Source: Bicyclus anynana (lineage: Eukaryota; Arthropoda; Insecta; Lepidoptera; Nymphalidae). From it: 64,000 bases of DNA. The notes beneath the pieces are model-generated. The model was not told the DNA's origin. It was given only the letters and a program-made list of their open reading frames with translations, and ran no database searches. The stretch spans positions 8,918,292-8,982,291 of the forward strand of contig NC_069094.1 in NCBI RefSeq assembly GCF_947172395.1, written 5' to 3'. Of this stretch, positions 1 to 11,215 are shown piece by piece. Each line of letters starts with the position of its first letter. Within the stretch, counting starts at the first letter, position 1. The translations under genes were made by a program, and so were the position numbers.

Positions 1-60
1 GTATACCAAGAAATAAGTAATAAAATTGTAAAATCAACTATACTAATGTTAATATATAAA

Positions 61-168
61 TGCAAAAGGTCATTCATCACGCTGTCTCGAAAACCGCTTG
101 GCGTACAAAGTTGAAATTTGGCAGGGAGGTAGTTCGTAGGTCAAACAAAGTCGCGGGCGTGCGCTAGT
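61..168 (+). mobile_element. Helitron-like 3' remnant (family A)
   Basis: The segment ends in GTCGCGGGCGTGCGCTAGT, a slightly mutated form of the GC-rich hairpin plus CTAGT terminus that recurs at 6135, 21704 and 38210. Preceding text about a gene product feel (aaatttggcaggga) matches the middle of the same family. The 5' part is missing or diverged. Confidence 0.55.
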
Positions 169-199
169 ATTATAAAATCTACTGAAGTGATCCCCACTA

Positions 200-298
200 G
201 AGAGCCACGTTATTTGTAAGTGTCATAGGCTATATTTTACCCCCGTATTCTCTCAGGAACGGGAACTACGCAGACTAAACCGCGGGGCGTCGGCTAGT
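200..298 (+). mobile_element. Helitron-like 3' remnant (family B)
   Basis: The segment has a 'cataggctatattttaccc' core, a 'cgggaactacgcagac' stretch and ends in GGGGCGTCGGCTAGT. This is the reverse orientation of the elements starting AGCTGACGCCGCGCGG at 7128, 19130 and 21790. Confidence 0.6.
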
Positions 299-1720
299 AT
301 AAAATAAAGGTCTAGAACTCTAGACATTACAGACGCTCGTTCTTTTATATAATTTATTAAAGGTGCTGTTACACCGATGGCAGCGTGTATTTATAATGAT
401 TTAGGTTAATGTCACAACAGACTGCTCATTATCATCCATACATATAAATAAAATTTAAGTGTCTGTCTGTAATTTCAAAATAACTGTTTTCTCAAGTGCT
501 TAAATATTTATTTACACGATATTTAGTATTGTGTAAATAAATACACAAACCTTTTAAACTTGTTGTCTGTTTGTCTAAACCTATTTTAATAGGACTTTCA
601 CTAGGAGATAGAGGAGGTTATTGAGCAACACTTAGGCTACTCTTTATCGTGTCTTAACTCTTTATACTCTTAATCTATATAGAGTATAATAATTTACGTG
701 GGAAAACCGCGTCTAGCTTCCCATTTTTTGTGATCGCAACTTTAGTATTTTTATTTGACTGCAATTTATATGACAACACACCGTTTGCCGGGTCAACTAT
801 AGTTATTGTCAAGAGCTTCAGGCACCTTTTTAAATATATATTTTCAGCATTAATCCTAAATTTCTAACGTGGCCCTCACCTTTTTTTCTAGGTCCAATAA
901 TTCTATTTAAACAGTTATGATAACACTATGAAAGACTAAACCGATAATTAAAATGTAGTAGTATTAATACTTTGAGAGAAGTTTAAGTTATTTCGCGTTT
1001 TAAATCAATTAACTCGAGATTGTCAATGTCAACTTGACCAATGTTAACACGCAAATGTTCGTCTATTAGTCGGCGTTTATCTCGAAGGTTTTCAAAAATC
1101 AAACAAGGTTAAGAGGTACACTTACATTTAACAAAAAAATGGTAAGACGGTTGACCCTTCAGGCCATTCGAGCGTCGAGATTCGATGAGATTCGATTTTT
1201 GATAAATAGGTTGAAATTAATATATTCCGTATATCCTAAGAAGTAACCATGGGGAAGTCAAATACATTAATGATTAAATGATACACGTTTAACGCTTTGT
1301 CTATTTCTGAGAATGTATCAATTTTACTTAGGTAGAGATAATATTTAGACAGCCTAAATTAAAATTTGTTAACTCTTGTTTTTTTTGCAACTTCCTGACT
1401 CTTAATGGGTAAAACAAGGACAAATTATAGAGAAGAATACAACGATCCGTAACGAAATAGCGTGACCCGATAAGTGCGATATTTTTATTATCGATGCAAT
1501 GAGATGTCACTCGATAATTGGTTGTTTGTTCTCCATCGATTCTATGGCATCGCAGATATTTGATAACAACACCTGAAGGTTATGTGTAGTCTAGTTACGT
1601 AAAGTTGTAAAAAAGGCGTACTGAATTCTTATTTTTAGCTGTTTTTTTGTATTCCTTCATATAACGAATAAACTACTTATTTAAAAATTCTTTCACCATT
1701 ATAAAGCTATATTAACAGGG
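299..1720. other. Intergenic or intronic DNA, no feature seen
   Basis: AT-rich sequence with only short chance reading frames. I see no repeat family, RNA gene or exon-like stretch. Confidence 0.5.
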
Positions 1721-1800
1721 AGCAACATAGGCTATATTTTATCCATGTACTCCCACGGGAATGAGAATGACGCGGGTGAAAACGCGAGGTTTTGCTGAGT
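1721..1800 (+). mobile_element. Degraded Helitron-like fragment (family B)
   Basis: The 'aacataggctatattttatcc' core, an 'acgggaatgagaatgacgcg' stretch and 'gggtgaaaacgcgaggtttt' align with the 3' half of the family B copy at 200-298. The terminal CTAGT is lost. Confidence 0.45.
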
Positions 1801-3535
1801 TTTTTAAAATTCTACAAAACAAAGTCTTTTTACAAATATTTACGCAGCGTAGCGCACGAAATAAAGAAAGTGTTTGTTCTTGGAGGTTTTCTTTACTATG
1901 TTTAGCCCCAAAAGAAGGTCAAATGCTTAAGCTTCGCGCGGTTTCACACGCCACTTTCCATCGTCTATCGCAACGTCTATCCAATATTGAGATATCTTAT
2001 AATGCTATTAAATCCAATAATTAAAGAACTGATAATTTCTCAATTTATATTTGTAATAAATTCAGTGAATAAGATATAGTAACACTAACATTTCCAAGTA
2101 AGTACTCAACTAAGGAAATACGCCCAATAGTTTGAAATTTCAATTCTCATTTTTATGTAAGCGTAGTTGTATTGAAAATTCAACGGCAGTCGTAATTGCT
2201 TCACCGTTACCGATCGGTTCAAGGCGTTCGAGTATTTGAATTTATTAATGCATCTTTTATGTTTGGTATCTTCTTTATCAACGCTTTACTGTCAAAGAAC
2301 ATCCAAGTCAAGGACAAAATGAATGAAATCAACATCCGAAACGGATTTTTGCAACGCTACTAGCTTTGTAATAATATATATTATATTACAAAACGACAAC
2401 AGAGTCATTAGACGGAGTAATCTTGATCACAATTATCTCGGTTCAAGTATCCATTGTGTAAAAATTGTGCTTTTCTATACTGCTAATACTTCCACCCCTG
2501 TCTAATCAATGTTGCTATAAAAACAATTTATTGCCCACGGCTACAATTGCGTACAGGAGTGTTGTTGTATACTTCGGGAACAAATTAAAAAAAAAACTTT
2601 TTTGATATTTTATAATTTAATAATCTTTTTAATGTTTTTATTATAACATGAGTGATTAAAATTAGTGACCCGATTTTCATATTGGTCACAATGTAGTGTG
2701 AATGTTGTTAAGACAGCGAAAGATCCATAGGTACTAGTAAAACCTGATTAAATTTTCCAAGTCAAACAAAAACATGTTAGGATAAGTACGGGTAACTTAT
2801 AAAACGGTAACACAGTAAGTTTTTATGAAGCTCTGTAAACGACGAGGAAATGAGCGTTTAGAAAATACGCACAGCGTTCACGGTTCTCGTTTTAGATGAC
2901 ATATCAACAAAGAAAGTGGGCGAACGAGGTTTGTTGCTATCAATGTAGTGTGATACTATGCACTTAAAGAATACTACGGAAAAAAGCGGTCATTATTCTA
3001 TACTACACTTAATACAAGTACAATCTTTATATGGATTTTACTGTAAGTATATTATGGTTATTTTCATTTTTATCTGTAACCTGATTTTGATTGTACAAAG
3101 TTGATTTTAATTGTATAAGTGAAGACCACAGAAAATATTTAAGCGCTAAGATTTTGCTACAGAGAAAAATTGAACTTTGGAGATGATAGATATAGATTTT
3201 TTCCTTCATGTTTATCTTTCTGCCTATGTTCTGCGATCAATTCCGAAACGACTTTACGGAGTTGTCATGTGTAGATTTAGATGCATACAGATGAGCTGAC
3301 TCCTGATAGTTTTGGAAAAAACAAATATTTCCGAAACAACGACGAAGTTTATTTACTCGTGTGTTGAAGTAGTAGTCCTTAACTTACTTTAACACGCGGT
3401 AGTTATGTATGAGAGGTCGTTTTAAATTAAAATCAACTAATCACAGGATAAGCGATACGTAACAGCAAATATCCATCAAGCAGCGGAACCATCAAGCAGC
3501 GGAAGATCCCGTACCTAGAGCATATTTTGCTATTA
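1801..3535. other. Non-coding DNA, nothing recognised
   Basis: AT-rich sequence. The open frames at 1761-2024 (+), 2323-2505 (+) and 3027-3209 (-) have no family resemblance, biased composition or splice context and are read as chance. A 14-base direct duplication (catcaagcagcgga) occurs near 3475-3503. Confidence 0.5.
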
Positions 3536-3732
3536 GATACCGTTTGCTTCAAACCATTATGATGGGCAAGATTGCAAGCAAAAGAAGAGTAGGAAGAAGT
3601 CTTGGCTACGAAATATAACTACGAAATATAAGGGAGTGGATTGGCATAAAGACAGTCGAAGAACTTTTCCGCCTAGGCATGGAAAGCTGACCGCCGACCT
3701 TCAGTAATGGAGAGGCACTCTAAGAAGAAGAA
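3536..3732 (+). mobile_element. LINE 3' coding remnant (RTE-like)
   Basis: Read on the plus strand, this gives the C-terminal end of a LINE reverse-transcriptase polyprotein: an IMMGKIASKRRVGR stretch, then REWIGIKTVEELFRL, with in-frame stops between and after. It ends in an AAGAAGAAG-type tail. The order and wording match C-termini of lepidopteran RTE-type proteins as I recall them. It is short, broken and non-functional. Confidence 0.65.
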
Positions 3733-4569
3733 CAGCAAACATAAATAAAATCAATATGTTCCATTCTTACTGTATTGTTGTCTGCCTTCACATAGCCATA
3801 GCTTTGTTCAAAACCGAAAACAAATTGCTTTCAATATGCAGAATTACTGGTTTTATAATAGGCAACTTGATGATGCGCGTATTGCTTAACCCACGGCGGC
3901 TCGCGTGCTGGCACGTCATGACTTTGACACACTTGCCGATCAATGGACACCACATTGGCACTCGAAAAGTACCAATAATTTGAGATATAGAATGCACTCA
4001 CGTAACCGATTGAACATTTCCACGGTGGCACTACATTGGAATTTAAAGTTTGCTCATGACCTTGATATCAGTTATGAGTTTATGACGTGAACAATGAACA
4101 TGCATTGTCAAGTTATGGATTTTTTGTTTAGCAATGTCGTTTAGTTAACTCGTATACCGTTCAATGGTTATATCATTGTTTCATTGCGTATAGCTGCGTT
4201 TATTTACATGCTTGAGCAGCTCTGAAAACAAGCAGTATAAATTGTAGTTTTCCAATAAACCTGTGGGGGCAACGGTTCAAACAAATAATGTGTTGTGATG
4301 ATAGGATGTCCATGAAGGGCTGCCATGTTTTTTATTACCTGTCATTTTTACAGTATATTGTTTTATGGTGTTAAATATTTTGTAGTATAATGTTTCCTAT
4401 TATTGGATATTACTATTTATCGGCTCGCTTTCAGCTGCTTAGTAAATTCTATTACATGTAAACGATGCATGTTTTTTTTTTTAATTTTAATCTCTAAGGG
4501 GCGTTGAATACACTGAATGAAAACTTAAAAAAAATCTACTTCTACACAGACGAAGTGGCAACCATCTAC
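3733..4569. other. Non-coding DNA, overlapping chance ORFs
   Basis: Several overlapping frames on both strands around 3756-4090 cover a slightly GC-richer patch. None resembles a known protein and no splice sites frame them convincingly. No repeat family is recognised. Confidence 0.4.
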
Positions 4570-4692
4570 TAGTACAAAATTGATAACACTGCATCAATGA
4601 ATCACCGAGAGATAAGGATTCGATTCCCAACCGCTTGATCTATTGTCGTACCAACACCTAACACAGCCTTTTTCGACTAATTGGACGGGAAT
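4570..4692 (+). mobile_element. SINE fragment (tRNA-derived)
   Basis: It contains a box-B-like 'aggattcgattccca', then 'tattgtcgtaccaacacct' and 'ctaattggacgggaata'. The same order is seen at 53390-53475, so this is a dispersed SINE with a degenerate internal promoter. Confidence 0.5.
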
Positions 4693-4764
4693 AAAAATAT
4701 TAACTATAATTATTATTAAAAAGAAAATAATCTATAAAAAAAATTGTGTAACGAAATGTCTTAC

Positions 4765-4953
4765 TGATCGTATGTCCTCATATATGCCGTTAAGGTCGTC
4801 TTCTAATAGCCGATAAGGGTCGACGATCTGCTTGCCGTAGTCGGGAAGTGAACCCGTGCTCGTGCTCTGTAGACTGGAGGCGAGCCGCCGCGCCGCACCG
4901 GCCACGGCGCCCGAGCCCGCCGACCCGCAGGCTGGACCGCATGTTGTGACTCT
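4765..4953 (-). CDS. PDSS1: PDSS1, polyprenyl diphosphate synthase subunit 1 (one internal exon)
   Basis: An internal coding exon of 189 bases (63 codons, phase 0 at both ends). The minus strand shows a polypyrimidine tract and TTGCAG acceptor just before it and a CAGTAAGA-type donor just after. The encoded piece starts with Arg/Ala/Ser-rich sequence typical of a mitochondrial presequence. It ends in DPYRLLEDDLNGIYEDIR, the conserved start of the trans-prenyltransferase domain in PDSS1/Coq1 proteins. PDSS1 with PDSS2 makes the isoprenoid tail of coenzyme Q in mitochondria. The catalytic Asp-rich motifs lie in later exons, which I could not find at 1-4760 and which are probably left of the window. 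No ATG lies in frame here, so the start is upstream; the best candidate is 26770-26919. Family call fairly sure; exon borders sure. Confidence 0.78.
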
Positions 4954-5035
4954 CTGCAATGTGAACAAGAAAACTGTTAGACCAAGTCAAAAGTACTTAA
5001 AAACGTGAGAGGTGTCAAGGGACACCCAAATCGCA

Positions 5036-5205
5036 TCGCTATCACATCCCATCCCAACACATCCATCCCTTCTCATCCCATCCCATCCCATTCCGAAAAT
5101 AATGGTCGCGATACCACTGTTCAGTGCGAAATAGAAAGACGAAACAAAAATAACTGACTTGCTTTCCATGAGAGAGGGAGAGAGAGACAGACAGAGAAAC
5201 ACGCG
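5036..5205. repeat. ATCCC-type and GA-rich simple repeats
   Basis: Near-tandem 'catcccatcccaacacatcc' units run to about 5096, followed at 5166-5200 by a GAGAGA/CAGA-rich stretch. The 115-codon open frame on the minus strand across this block (4987-5334) is mostly translated simple repeat. It is not accepted as the PDSS1 first exon, because its only good donor would create a stop at the join. Confidence 0.7.
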
Positions 5206-5663
5206 CACACCGCACGGCTTACAACTATAGCAAAAAGTGTCGTTACAACTTTTGGGCTTATATTGGTGGCGCGAAATGTTTTTAAATATTTGAAATGCAT
5301 GATTTCTCTGTCCGAATCTCCACGCGGGCATCACATGAATGGTTTGGTATAATATATAAAATCATTATCATCAAATATGCTAGTCTACGTAACCCTCCAT
5401 TCATAGGCTTCTACACTAAACACGCATTACGAAACGACTGTTGCATCAAACGGGCGTAACCAAAGTAGTAAAACGTGTAAAAACCACGTCGTTTTCTTTA
5501 CTTATGTACATCTTCATTGATTTGTTTGACACAGTAATAACTAATAACATTACATTATTTGTTGGAAAATAATTATTTCCGGCAGAAACCTATTGAATTG
5601 ATTTTAGAAGGAATCGAGTCTGTTTCACTTACTGAGGCCGTTATTTAAACGAATTATTATTTT

Positions 5664-5890
5664 ACTAGCGGACACCCGCGACTTCGTCCGCGTGGAATTC
5701 AGTTTTTTCAGTAATCCCGCGGAAACTATAGATTTTTCTGGGATGAACAGTAGCCTATGTGTTAATCCAGAGTAAAATCTAGGTTCATTCCAAATTTCAG
5801 CCAAATCGGTTCGGTAGTTGCGGCGTCAAAAAGTAACAAACAACAAATCCAAACAAACACCCATACACACTTTCGCGCTTATAATATTAG
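5664..5890 (-). mobile_element. Helitron-like element, full length (family A)
   Basis: Plus-strand text begins CTAGCGGACACCCGCGACTT and ends in a 'cttataatattagg' head, so the element points to the minus strand. The internal 'caaatcggttcggtagttgc' and 'cacactttcgcgcttataat' are diagnostic of this abundant lepidopteran family. It resembles the Lep1-type non-autonomous Helitrons described in Lepidoptera. It encodes no protein. Confidence 0.75.
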
Positions 5891-5935
5891 GAGGAAGAGG
5901 CGCAAGACGAGAATATTTTTTTTTTTAATTTTTTG

Positions 5936-6135
5936 TCCGTCTGTCTGTCCGTATTTTTGTTAATCGGGCGTCACGCTGAAACTCTTGAATGAATTTAAAT
6001 GAAACTTGACAGGATTTGATACAATAATACGTAGAAGATTTTAGGATAATTTTTGTCGCGAAAATTAAATCAGAAGGCGGTGAAAATTAACATCGAGTTT
6101 CACGCGAATGAAGTCGCGGGCGTCCGCTAGCTAGT
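5936..6135 (+). mobile_element. Helitron-like element, opposite orientation
   Basis: It starts near 'gtctgtctgtccgtattttt' and ends in 'gaagtcgcgggcgtccgcta' followed by GCTAGT. It sits 45 bases from the copy at 5664-5890, and the two face each other head to head with CTAG ends outward, making a 470-bp inverted unit. Confidence 0.65.
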
Positions 6136-7127
6136 AATCTTTAAAGTTTTTTTTAAATTGTACTCACTTCATGTAAAGTGAATAATCATTTTACAAGAAG
6201 TGTTGTTAACTTTACATGAAGTTATCACTTTACATTTAACCATCGCCTCTTCGACAACAGTACTATTCTTCTAATTGTAGGTTTTTTAACATGACCAAGT
6301 TTTAATTAAACTTTTGTTATCTGTGCCATTACGTAAGCAAGTTTTGTTTACGTACCTAATAGCTTTTGCCTTTCAGTTTTTTATTAACAACCATGATTTA
6401 TATTAGTAGCAATATTTACACTCAAAGTTATACCAATTTTCATCTCTGTATTTAACAAGATTCCAAAAAAAACGTGAGTCAAACTCACGTTTAACTCACG
6501 TTTTTCTCTTTCGGAATTTTTTGCATTTAGCTCGGTTTAAAGCAAATATTCTGTGTATTAAATTTGATATGAGTCAACTAGCCTATTGCACCGGCAACCA
6601 TAGCCTTACCCTACACAGTTCACATTAACACAGCTATGCTTTTTCTGCAAGAGTTCTCAAATAAATGTATAAATATTAAATAGTATGAATATTGGTAATT
6701 ATTGTGTTTATCTAAGATTATATTTCGGAGAATTTATATATATTATTATATTTCAAGAATGATTAACAATCCCACAATTTAATTTAGAGGTCGACAAAGG
6801 TCTAACAAAACTTGATTTCATTGAATAAAAACTGAATGCTAATTAAATGTTAATTAAAATACTAAATTTAAAATTACTAAAATACAAGGAAACTAAACGA
6901 TAGAAAGAACATTCATTAATGGGTCAAGAATTAATTAGGCAAGCTTCGCTTGGATATTTGTAATCGTTATTTTCTAAGTAACCTCTACTAAAGTAATATA
7001 AATGTAATTATAATACAACAATACGTATAGCTTTTTTAATTAAAGTCCATTGAAAAAGGTTCATAATATTAAATTCAATCGACATCAAAATTGTTCAAGA
7101 ACTGACAATCGAACCAATTATAAAAGA
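6136..7127. other. Non-coding DNA with one small inverted repeat
   Basis: AT-rich. A perfect 14-base inverted repeat, acttcatgtaaagt at 6167-6180 and its complement at 6213-6226, and a small AACGTGAGT hairpin at about 6471-6492 are the only structures I see. Confidence 0.5.
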
Positions 7128-7312
7128 CTAGCTGACGCCGCGCGGTTTCACCCGCGTGGTTCCCGTTCCCGTAAGAATACGGGGAAAATATCTTCTCGAT
7201 AAATGGGCTATCTAACGCTGAAAGAATTTCTCAAATCGGACCAGTAGTTCCTGAGATTAGCGCGTTCAATCAAACTAACTTTAGCTTTATAATATTTGTA
7301 TAGAATAGTATA
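7128..7312 (-). mobile_element. Helitron-like element (family B)
   Basis: Starts AGCTGACGCCGCGCGGTTTC, has the 'ctcgataaatgggctatcta' core and 'cggaccagtagttcctgaga', and ends 'agctttataatattt'. Full-length relatives are at 19130 and 21790, and a reversed one at 24424. Confidence 0.75.
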
Positions 7313-8145
7313 GATACACTAGAATACTAGAACGGCTGCTCCATACGTTTTGGAGTATACAAAAAAAATAACAAAAGTGAAAATATTCATGAATTTTAAC
7401 ACCTCTGTTTAGTTTGAAAGGTAAAATCTATCGCTTTCGAATTGGACCAAATAGCATGCGTCATGTTGGCAAAATCTGACAACACGAAATAACGGATGTA
7501 CTCCTCTCGAGTAAAATGTTTGAATGATTCAGTTTGAGTTGATAAAGTGAGGGTGCGGCAGGTGCCCTTAGCTCAAAAGCGGCAGTGACCGAGATCCGTG
7601 TTTCGCAACAGTTTATGCAACCACACGACACTACTGCAGTCCACACCTGATGGGCTACGACCGGCCGTTGCAAAACCAACGAGCTACGACCGATGCACGC
7701 ATACGCATATAGCATTATACTTGCGTACAAATTGACGTACATTTAGATTTACTTTAAAAAAAACTTTCAGCGGTTTTTAGCGCTCTGTGCCTCTCTCTGA
7801 ACGTTCATCTCAGACAGTTTGTTTTTGTGGTTCTTTCAGAAACGTCTTTAGTTTTCACCGGATTCAAACTGATAGCGTTACGTTATAAGGTAAGGTAAGG
7901 TAATTAGTGAATTGGGGATAACCTGTAATGTTTTTTTTTAGTACCAAACCGTAATATTTTTTTAGATTTACTTCAGGACAATACTATAAGTTCGCATTAG
8001 TCAAACCATTTACTCCGTGGAAACCATTCACCAATCATTTTATACAGCTCAGTGTCAGTCAGTGTCAGTGCACACTATACCTAGATTCCGCACCTAAAAA
8101 AACAAACCTGTAAAACCTGAACTAAAATTGACAGCGTCTAACCAA
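7313..8145. other. Non-coding DNA, GC-richer patch of unknown nature
   Basis: A patch at 7540-7700 is GC-richer than its surroundings and open on the minus strand for about 90 codons, with no family resemblance. At 7886-7902 there is a short GGTAA tandem. At 8050-8075 there are three TCAGT-type motifs that look like arthropod initiator sites, just ahead of the candidate exon at 8146. Confidence 0.35.
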
Positions 8146-8252
8146 ATGACAATGGGCGCCATTAAGACAGTAGCGCCGCGTCTTCGGGACTTGTTTCGTG
8201 GCGCGGAGTCTACTTTGCAGTGTCAGTATTCAGCTTGTATCAAATACCCAAG
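8146..8252 (+). CDS. Candidate first exon of an unrecognised gene
   Basis: An ATG in good context (ATGACAATGG, two in-frame ATGs) opens a 35-codon frame that is GC-rich and basic (VAPRLRDLFRGAEST). It is followed by a possible donor AAG|GTCAGG at 8252/8253. Unspliced, the frame stops three codons later. The exon leaves two bases of a codon, which fits the acceptor phase of the candidate exon at 10076-10236. The basic, Ser/Thr-containing start could be a mitochondrial presequence. I do not recognise the protein, and the donor is not a strong consensus. It could equally be non-coding. Confidence 0.25.
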
Positions 8253-10075
8253 GTCAGGCTAATCCAGTCTCTAGTTCTATAATTTTAATGTAAATTTTTT
8301 GCACGCCATAAATGAAGGATGAAATCATTTGACCACATATCATATAGATGACATGACACCTTTGTCCTGTTTAGGAAATAAGTTGATTGATCGATTGACT
8401 GTCATCGGTTTCTTATCTTTACCTTATCTGTTAAACTATTGTTTGCTCTATTGAGTATGTGATGTGTATCCGGTTATGTAGATCTAAATGGCATTAATGC
8501 AGTGGCGTAACCAATAGTAGAGGAGCCGAAGAGAGAATTTGTGCAGTTACTCGAGCGCGGCAGTTGGACATAAGAGACTATACCTTATACGTTGTTGAGT
8601 ACCTCCACCAAGTATGGGCTCTTAAAATTGGTCAGAATCCAAACTACAAGCGCGGTTATTTTTTTTACTTATTTTGAAGGAAATAATCTTAAAAATAATC
8701 GTTAATATTTTCTGATAATTCCAGTAAGCTGAATTAATCAAAATTGCCAAACGAAAAAACTGCAGACTATTTTTCCCACCACTGAAAGCGAAAAAAGTAT
8801 ATGACCATTTATATTTCCTATCATCTAATTTACCAAATCTAATCGGTCCCCATGACGCTTTAGTAACTGCAAATTTAGCATCCCGGGCTCCCCTACGACA
8901 AGGTTTTTGTCTAGGGTAGACACTCTATGTACGTAAAATCCTCAGGGTAGGCAGTTGATTATCAACTATTTATACGTACGGACGTTTCTAGACACACTAA
9001 ATTAGTACACAATGTAAAAACTGTAATGTATGTATTGTGTATTTAAAAATAAATATATCTCATTACGTTGTTTGCTTAATATTATAATAACAAGTACATA
9101 AAACAATGATGTGTAAATCAATATGCTCAATAATTAACTGCAGTTGACTATAATAGACACAGGAGTAACACATACTACATGTTTTGCACAACAAGAACAT
9201 GATAACTCAAAATTAACTAAAACTGTATTACAATGTTGTTCCTTGTAGGTGTCGTTTTGTTCTATGATTCTTTTTCACGTCAAAAAGAATTCACATGATA
9301 TAGGTTTCAATTATACCAACATCCCTTATGTCTAATTCTGTCGTTCAAAATCTGCATTCTCAACCTATATATATTATACTCCAGTTTTAAGATGAGGTCA
9401 CAAAAGAAGCTTGTAGAGCTACATAAGTAGGTATAATAAGCATTCTGGCAAAAATATTAGTAAACAATAGTTAGTTTGACGTTTAGTACATCAAGTAACA
9501 TTGTGACGTCACAAAATGGGCGCCAGCGTAGGACGTTTGGAAAATTAAAAGAAATATTGAAGTGCTGAGTTTTAGAAACAGTAACTTATTTGCAGCCGCT
9601 GTGTACATTAACAATACACTAACACACTGCATTTCCTTTAATGACGATCAATTTACTTGAGAATGAAATATTCGCGCGCATGCTTTTCGTGACTAGGTAC
9701 GTAGGTACTGATTGTATTGCTTAAGTACTCAAGTATTCAAGTATTGACTTCAACGGAAATAATTTAAATGAAACCTAAAATTTAAATTTGAACCAGCTTG
9801 AATGTGAAGCTCTACAGTGGCTAAATTACGAGTAAATACTCTCATTAGTCACAGGAAAATCTGACAAAGATGTTTGTAGTAAATTACTCATAAATTAACG
9901 AAAGCAATGTACACGTAACAATTGGGTCGAGCATTCACACCGCGTCATAAATGCTTTTTGGAATTAAATATACGTAAAATATTATCTCGATTTTACTTTG
10001 TGCCTTTACAAAATGCTTTCTTTTATCAAGATAATATGGACCCATTTATATGGTTTAATGACACATGCCTCCCAG
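8253..10075. other. Non-coding interval with one dispersed repeat
   Basis: About 9455-9585 matches, in reverse, 44835-44985: both contain 'tagtacatcaag', a near-palindromic TGACGTCA-type centre and 'tttggaaaatt'. The rest is AT-rich and unassigned. Confidence 0.45.
9455..9585 (+). repeat. Dispersed repeat, copy 1
   Basis: Shares 'gtttagtacatcaagtaaca', 'cacaaaatgggcgccagcg' and 'gtttggaaaatt' with the complement of 44835-44985. No terminal inverted repeats were defined, so the class is unknown. Confidence 0.45.
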
Positions 10076-10236
10076 ATACAATTCCGGGTGGGTGTACGGC
10101 CCTCGAAGCTATGCCTCCTTGCCCGGATCTTGTTCCCCTGGTCATGTTCTTCCAGCCGTTTACAGGCCTGAGATTTTCAGGCCCAAGGGCCCAATAGTGG
10201 TTGTCAATCTGAGTGCGGACTGCGATTACTACTGTG
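10076..10236 (+). CDS. Candidate internal exon of an unrecognised gene
   Basis: A GC-rich island in AT-rich DNA, open in one frame for its whole length, bounded by a CTCCCAG acceptor and a strong CTGTG|GTAAGG donor. The encoded segment has a Gly/Pro/Tyr-rich start (YNSGWVYGPRSYASLPG) and then PIVVVNLSADCDYYC, with four Cys in all if codons past the donor are ignored. The exon starts in the phase left by the candidate exon at 8146-8252. I cannot name a family. It could be a decayed transposon exon instead. Confidence 0.3.
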
Positions 10237-10785
10237 GTAAGGCGGTGTCAAACACATGCCGCAAAGAAATAAAGCGTGCAATATCAGTAGATACAAATCA
10301 GGGGTAAAAGTTGAATGATTTGTACCACTACAAAACGACCATATTAGACAATACAATATCATCCCTTCGTAAAGTGAAATCGCAATCTTATTAAGTAAAA
10401 AAAAAGTTATGACCTCGCGCGGATACCTAACTACTTGACAATTGGGTTAGGTCAACGCAGAAAATATTATTATTACTGTGGAAAATAAATGTTTGTCGCC
10501 AATAAATATGTAGACAGATACGTATGTAAGACGTATCTCTATTTCGTCATGGATTTAAATATTATAAGCACGTACTCGCCAGGTAATTATTTACATTAAT
10601 GCGGTAAATCAATCTCAGTTAGTATTTTTTTTAAGGATCAATTACAATATTTATAAATCTATGCGTACCTTAATCACGCCATCTGTGATGAAACTTTAAT
10701 GAATTGTTGTACGAGTATAAATACACGTAAGGTAGATATTAGGAGTGGCTAGAGAACCATTAAATCCATGTAAGCTCAGCGTCAC

Positions 10786-10885
10786 ACATTAGGCGATATA
10801 ACGAGCTATGCCAGGAATATCTATCTCTTCGTGATCGAATCAGAATTGAAGAGATCAGCAGAAGAAAAGAGGAAAGCGCTAATAT
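10786..10885 (+). mobile_element. RTE-type LINE remnant
   Basis: After allowing small frameshifts, the plus strand reads ERAMPGIS then LRDRIRIEEISRR. This lines up with AMLGVSLRDRIRNEEIRRR in the RTE copy at 47.4-50.4 kb. Only about 100 bases are left. Confidence 0.6.
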
Positions 10886-10929
10886 TTTCATCAAATTTCA
10901 AAAATTCTAATTCAATGTAGTACATTGAT

Positions 10930-10964
10930 TTTCACGCCATCGAAGTCGCGGGCATCTGCTAGTT
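10930..10964 (+). mobile_element. Helitron-like 3' end only
   Basis: 'ttcacgccatcgaagtcgcg' followed by GGCATCTGCTAGT is the family A terminus with the rest lost. Confidence 0.5.
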
Positions 10965-11215
10965 CTAAATATGTTATTATATATTTTATATTTGTGAGAT
11001 ATAAGTATGTGCAGAATATCCGACATATTGTCCCCTTTTCGAAATTGCGTATTCAATTAAAACGATGGTTAAATGAAATGGTACAAACTGTGACGTCACA
11101 CGCATACAACACAATACATAATGACAAATCTTTGGTGCCACCATTCAATAGTTGCCCAAATTAGGTGTCTAAATATAAATGAAAACTCGGCAAACTATTT
11201 AGCAATCAAACAATG

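Noticed and set aside
4987..5334. 115-codon minus-strand ORF as PDSS1 first exon
   Set aside because: Mostly translated ATCCC and GA simple repeats. Joining its best donor (near 5230) to the exon at 4953 gives an immediate stop.
5664..6135. CRISPR-like or phage-like repeat structure
   Set aside because: The repeats are dispersed Helitron-like termini in a eukaryotic genome, without regular spacers.
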